Below are positions 61,121-64,000 of a stretch of 64,000 nucleotides of DNA, piece after piece. The stretch is from Nageia nagi (lineage: Eukaryota > Pinophyta). The stretch covers positions 78,740,001 to 78,804,000 of the forward strand of contig JBITNC010000001.1 of NCBI GenBank assembly GCA_050084985.1, written 5' to 3'. Both the position numbers and the translations under genes were made by a program. Within the stretch, counting starts at the first letter, position 1, and each line of letters begins with the position of its first letter. Below the pieces are notes generated by a model. The model saw nothing but the letters and a program-made list of their open reading frames with translations. It was not told the DNA's origin and did no database searches.

Positions 61121-61339
61121 ATGAGACTATTATCATTTTCTTTTGAAGGAAAAGTTTTTGAATGGTTTATAACTTTCACCTCTCAATCCATAAATACATG
61201 GGGAGAGTTATGCCAAGCTCTTATCAAAAGATTTGCTAAATATGGTGATAATAGCACCTTTTTGAACCTGATAGCATGTATCAAAAGACATCCTCATGAG
61301 TTTGTCAATGATTTTAATTTAATATTTGAGAAAAATTGA
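61121..61339 (+). pseudogene. Element E gag core fragment
   Basis: 72 codons with the retrotransposon gag core: FSFEGKVFEWFITFTSQSIN (usually L-G-x-A-x-W-F) and IKRFAKYGDNSTFLNLIACI then PHEFVNDFNLIFEK. Sequence on both sides is gag-like in other frames. Confidence 0.75.
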
Positions 61340-62594
61340 AAATCCATTTGAATAAGGATTAGGCCTACAAATTCTTAGGACTTGGTATATTATAGGAAAG
61401 CATTTCTCTCAGAACTTAATGTATTGATTGTAATGTTAGGTGATACTTTCCCAAATGTTTATTAGACAACTAAAATTGCTAAGCATAACTTGGTATCTTA
61501 TGATAAGATATAACCTAGATCTATTTTACCTTATTTTTTAATTTACCCTTAAATAAGGATTCATTATAAATTCCTCATCATGGAGTATTAGCCTTTCCAC
61601 CTCCTCCTCCTAAACCTATCATTCAAAACCAAGTACATGAACTAGTATCTCTTGCATCTACAAGTACAAATATTAGTTCTAATTCATAAGAGGAAGATAA
61701 GAAAAGATAGTTAAATATAACTATTAGAAACTTGAAAAATGAGCTCACTTTACAAGAGAGGCAAAATCAAGGCTTTAACTATAAGAGATATGATAACTAG
61801 TATCAATAAACATTTCAACCTAAGAACAATCAATCAAAACAACCACCTACTCCTAAAGTAGTAAAAAATGTAGTAATGGTTAGTTATATAGAAAGTGATG
61901 CTCTAGGTATTATAGAATGATGTTCTTATTTAGATCCACATTTCTAAACTCCTATGCAGTGTATCAACACCAACATTTAGGCTTACATTCAAATAAGATG
62001 GTAGAACCTACTTCAATTCCTACTACAACATCATAATAAGCTTAAGTAACTTAGAAAAATCAACCCATTCTAGCTCAACCTGATCCAAAAAGAGCTAAGG
62101 CTCCTATGATCCAATCATCAAATCAAGAAAATCAACATCCTAATCATTTGGTTCAAGTTTCTTAAGATCCAATTAATGTTGCTTCTTCAACAAGAAACCT
62201 TGCTATAACCAAAAATGAAGTCTCAAAAAAAGAGAGGCCTCCTCCACTTAGATACCCCTTTATTACTGAACATCACAAGGAGAAAGCCATTCAACATTTT
62301 AGATCACATCATCTTGATACAACAAGTAGGTTCACCCCTTACATCCCATACAATATTGTAAAAGAATTAAAGAAAACACCTTCTATAATAACAATGTTTG
62401 ATGCATTAAGGATTCCAAGTCAGATTGACCTCTTGTAAGAATCTTTGAAGCTTAAAAATAGTAAAAAGTAGGTAAATTGAGGTAATGTAGTATTTGCAAT
62501 CTCTGATGATGTCCCTTTAGCTCCTATAGGCATAAGAAAACCTCCACCTTTTTATATATCTCTTAGATTAAAAGGTTGGGTAGTTAATAATTGT

Positions 62595-62948
62595 ATGAAT
62601 TATACTAGAGCTATCATTACTGTTATTTCTAAAGTTATTACAAATGAGATAAAATTATATATTACTCGATGCATAGATGGATTCATACAACTAGATTCTT
62701 CCCTGGTAGATGTAGTTGGTAATGTAAAAGGGGTTTTCATAACCCTAAATGTATTCTTTGATATCTGTGTCATTCAAGATATTATTTTTATTAATATTCC
62801 ATCACTATTTGGGATCTTCTTATCTAGAGAATTCACTACAAATTTGAGAGGGTACTTAGCCTTAGACTCCAAAAGAAATAGGTTAAAATACCAAATGAGG
62901 GAACTAAAAGTGATCATCTCAAAAAGATCACAAAACAAAATGGTTTGA
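62595..62948 (+). pseudogene. Element E protease region, inactive
   Basis: Matches the downstream half of a gypsy protease: VVGNVKGVFITLNVFFDICV, IINIPSLFGIFLSREFTTNL (usually LGRDW) and LRGYLALDSK. The active site just upstream reads NNCMNYTRA where NNC-x-IDTGAS would be expected, so the catalytic Asp is gone. Confidence 0.65.
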
Positions 62949-63099
62949 ATGGCCCTAGACTAGTAGAAATAATTGAGAGGGATACACTTAGAGAGACACC
63001 ATTGATAACATAAAACCTTTTAGCTAATGACCTCAATTACTAGGTCACTGACATTGGCATGAGTAACTATTTTTTATATGAAAATGCACATCCAATCTC

Positions 63100-63363
63100 A
63101 ATCATAGCTAAAACAGAGCATGAAGTATGGAAGATGTTCTTTTATGGGGACATATGCAAATATGGATGCAATGTTGGTGTTATTTTTAAATCACCAAAAA
63201 GACACATGAAAAGGTTCTCATTTAGATTCACATGGATCTGCATAAATAATATTGTTGAATATTATGTTCTTTGTTTAAGCTTATCTAAAGCAATCAACAT
63301 GGGCATTAGATGCTTGATAGTCTATGGCAATTCCAAATCAATCATCAAGCAAGTTAGAGACTA
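63100..63363 (+). pseudogene. Element E RNase H-like domain located before RT
   Basis: EVWKMFFYGDICKYGCNVGV matches W-x-FDGA-x-K-G-GVG with the first catalytic Asp replaced by Tyr; NNIVEYYVLCLSLSKAINMG keeps the Glu; LIVYGNSKSIIKQV has Asn for the third acidic residue. Downstream, FLEINFMSIPSKYNQVIDAL fits the end of the same domain. Confidence 0.7.
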
Positions 63364-64000
63364 GATTAGTGCAAGACATCACTATATGAAGACCTACAAA
63401 AATAGAGTCTAGAACTTACTAGAGTCATTCTTGGAAATCAATTTCATGTCTATTCCTAGTAAGTACAATCAAGTTATTGATGCACTTATAGGTAAAGGAG
63501 CATATTATAATCCTACTTATCATAGAGAGGAATCTATGGAGTTAAATTCTAATGTAGGCCATTTGTACCTAACACTGCAAATTTTTTGTAGCTATTTAAC
63601 TCCAATGAGCATATTATGAATTTTCTTATAGATGAAGTAGTAGTTCATACCTTTGGTGTTGAAGAACTACCTAACTATTTTCAAGAGTCAGACATTATAC
63701 AACTCATAAATAATGTTATTACCAAAGGATTGCTCTCTTTTGAATGACTATTTTATTCTAAAGATATTCAAAAAGTGAAAACTTTGGCTTTTCAAAAGGA
63801 AAGCAATGTTGAGTTAGAAGTTGAACTCAAAAAATGCATTAACGTTGGATCAAAGTGCTTTGAAGAAGAGAAAAGGTTGATATTTCAAATTTAGAATGGG
63901 TTCTCGAAATAAATTGCCTGGACTTATGATTATTTGAATACATATGATAATAATGTGATCCAGCACACCATTGAGCTAGAGCCAGAAGTCAATCCATATG

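Larger units (their letters stand above)
60900..64000 (+). mobile_element. Tat-like gypsy retrotransposon 'E', runs off the window
   Basis: Gag core at 61,121-61,339 (LLSFSFEGKVFEWFITF, WGELCQALIKRFAKYGD). Protease region 62,250-62,946 (PFTPYIPYNIVKELKKTP-like text, then PPPFYISLRLKGWVVNNCMN). An RNase H-like domain at 63,100-63,363. The start of RT at about 63,925-64,000 (WTYDYLNTYDNNVIQHTIEL). Thus the order is gag, protease, RNase H, RT. Many stops; not functional. The 3' half is outside the window. Confidence 0.82.

Overview
The window is nuclear DNA of a seed plant with a large, AT-rich, retrotransposon-filled genome. A gymnosperm (conifer-like) host is my best guess, from the low gene density, the long AT-rich gaps and the old, heavily mutated LTR elements; nothing in the sequence fixes the species. 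There is no bacterial, organellar, tRNA, rRNA or CRISPR content that I can see.

Layout. 1-3.9 kb: AT-rich DNA with a diverged direct repeat, then a GC-richer promoter/leader. 3.9-4.7 kb: the one clearly functional host gene, a class I LOB-domain transcription factor closest to ASYMMETRIC LEAVES2 (AS2/LBD6), with a short coding intron and a probable leader intron. 5.5-10.2 kb: extremely AT-rich, no genes. 10.5-11.1 kb: a CpG-retaining patch ending in a possible first exon. 12.4-12.8 kb: a coding-like fragment on the minus strand. 14.4-16.2 kb: a dead LINE on the minus strand; two or three 5'-truncated tails of a second LINE family lie at 16.3, 17.5-18.4 and 29.2-29.7 kb. 19.8-22.4 kb: short tandem repeats and microsatellites. 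23.16-28.39 kb: a decayed Ty1/copia element (here 'G') set between two microsatellites.

34.3-64 kb is a nest of LTR retrotransposons. A minus-strand Tat-like gypsy remnant ('D', 34.3-36.8 kb) abuts a Tat-type gypsy element ('C', 36,916-58,559, target-site duplication GATAA on both sides). C is split twice: its 5' LTR by an aberrant chromovirus-like gypsy element ('B', 37,316-45,228, near-duplication TTTAT/TTTAC), and its RT/RNase H region by a young, almost intact copia element ('F', 49,248-54,380, duplication AAGTG, two 407-bp LTRs). A further Tat-like element ('E') runs from about 60.9 kb off the right end and carries an RNase H domain between protease and RT, unlike C, where it follows the first RNase H.

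The most unusual structure is B: the last 2 kb of the element (integrase end plus LTR) is repeated in inverted orientation at its left end, so both outer ends are the U5 end of the LTR, yet the whole is bounded by a near-perfect 5-bp duplication. This looks like integration of a snap-back (self-primed or self-recombined) cDNA. LTR differences counted by eye rank the elements as the nesting demands: F about 5 percent, B about 12 percent, C more.
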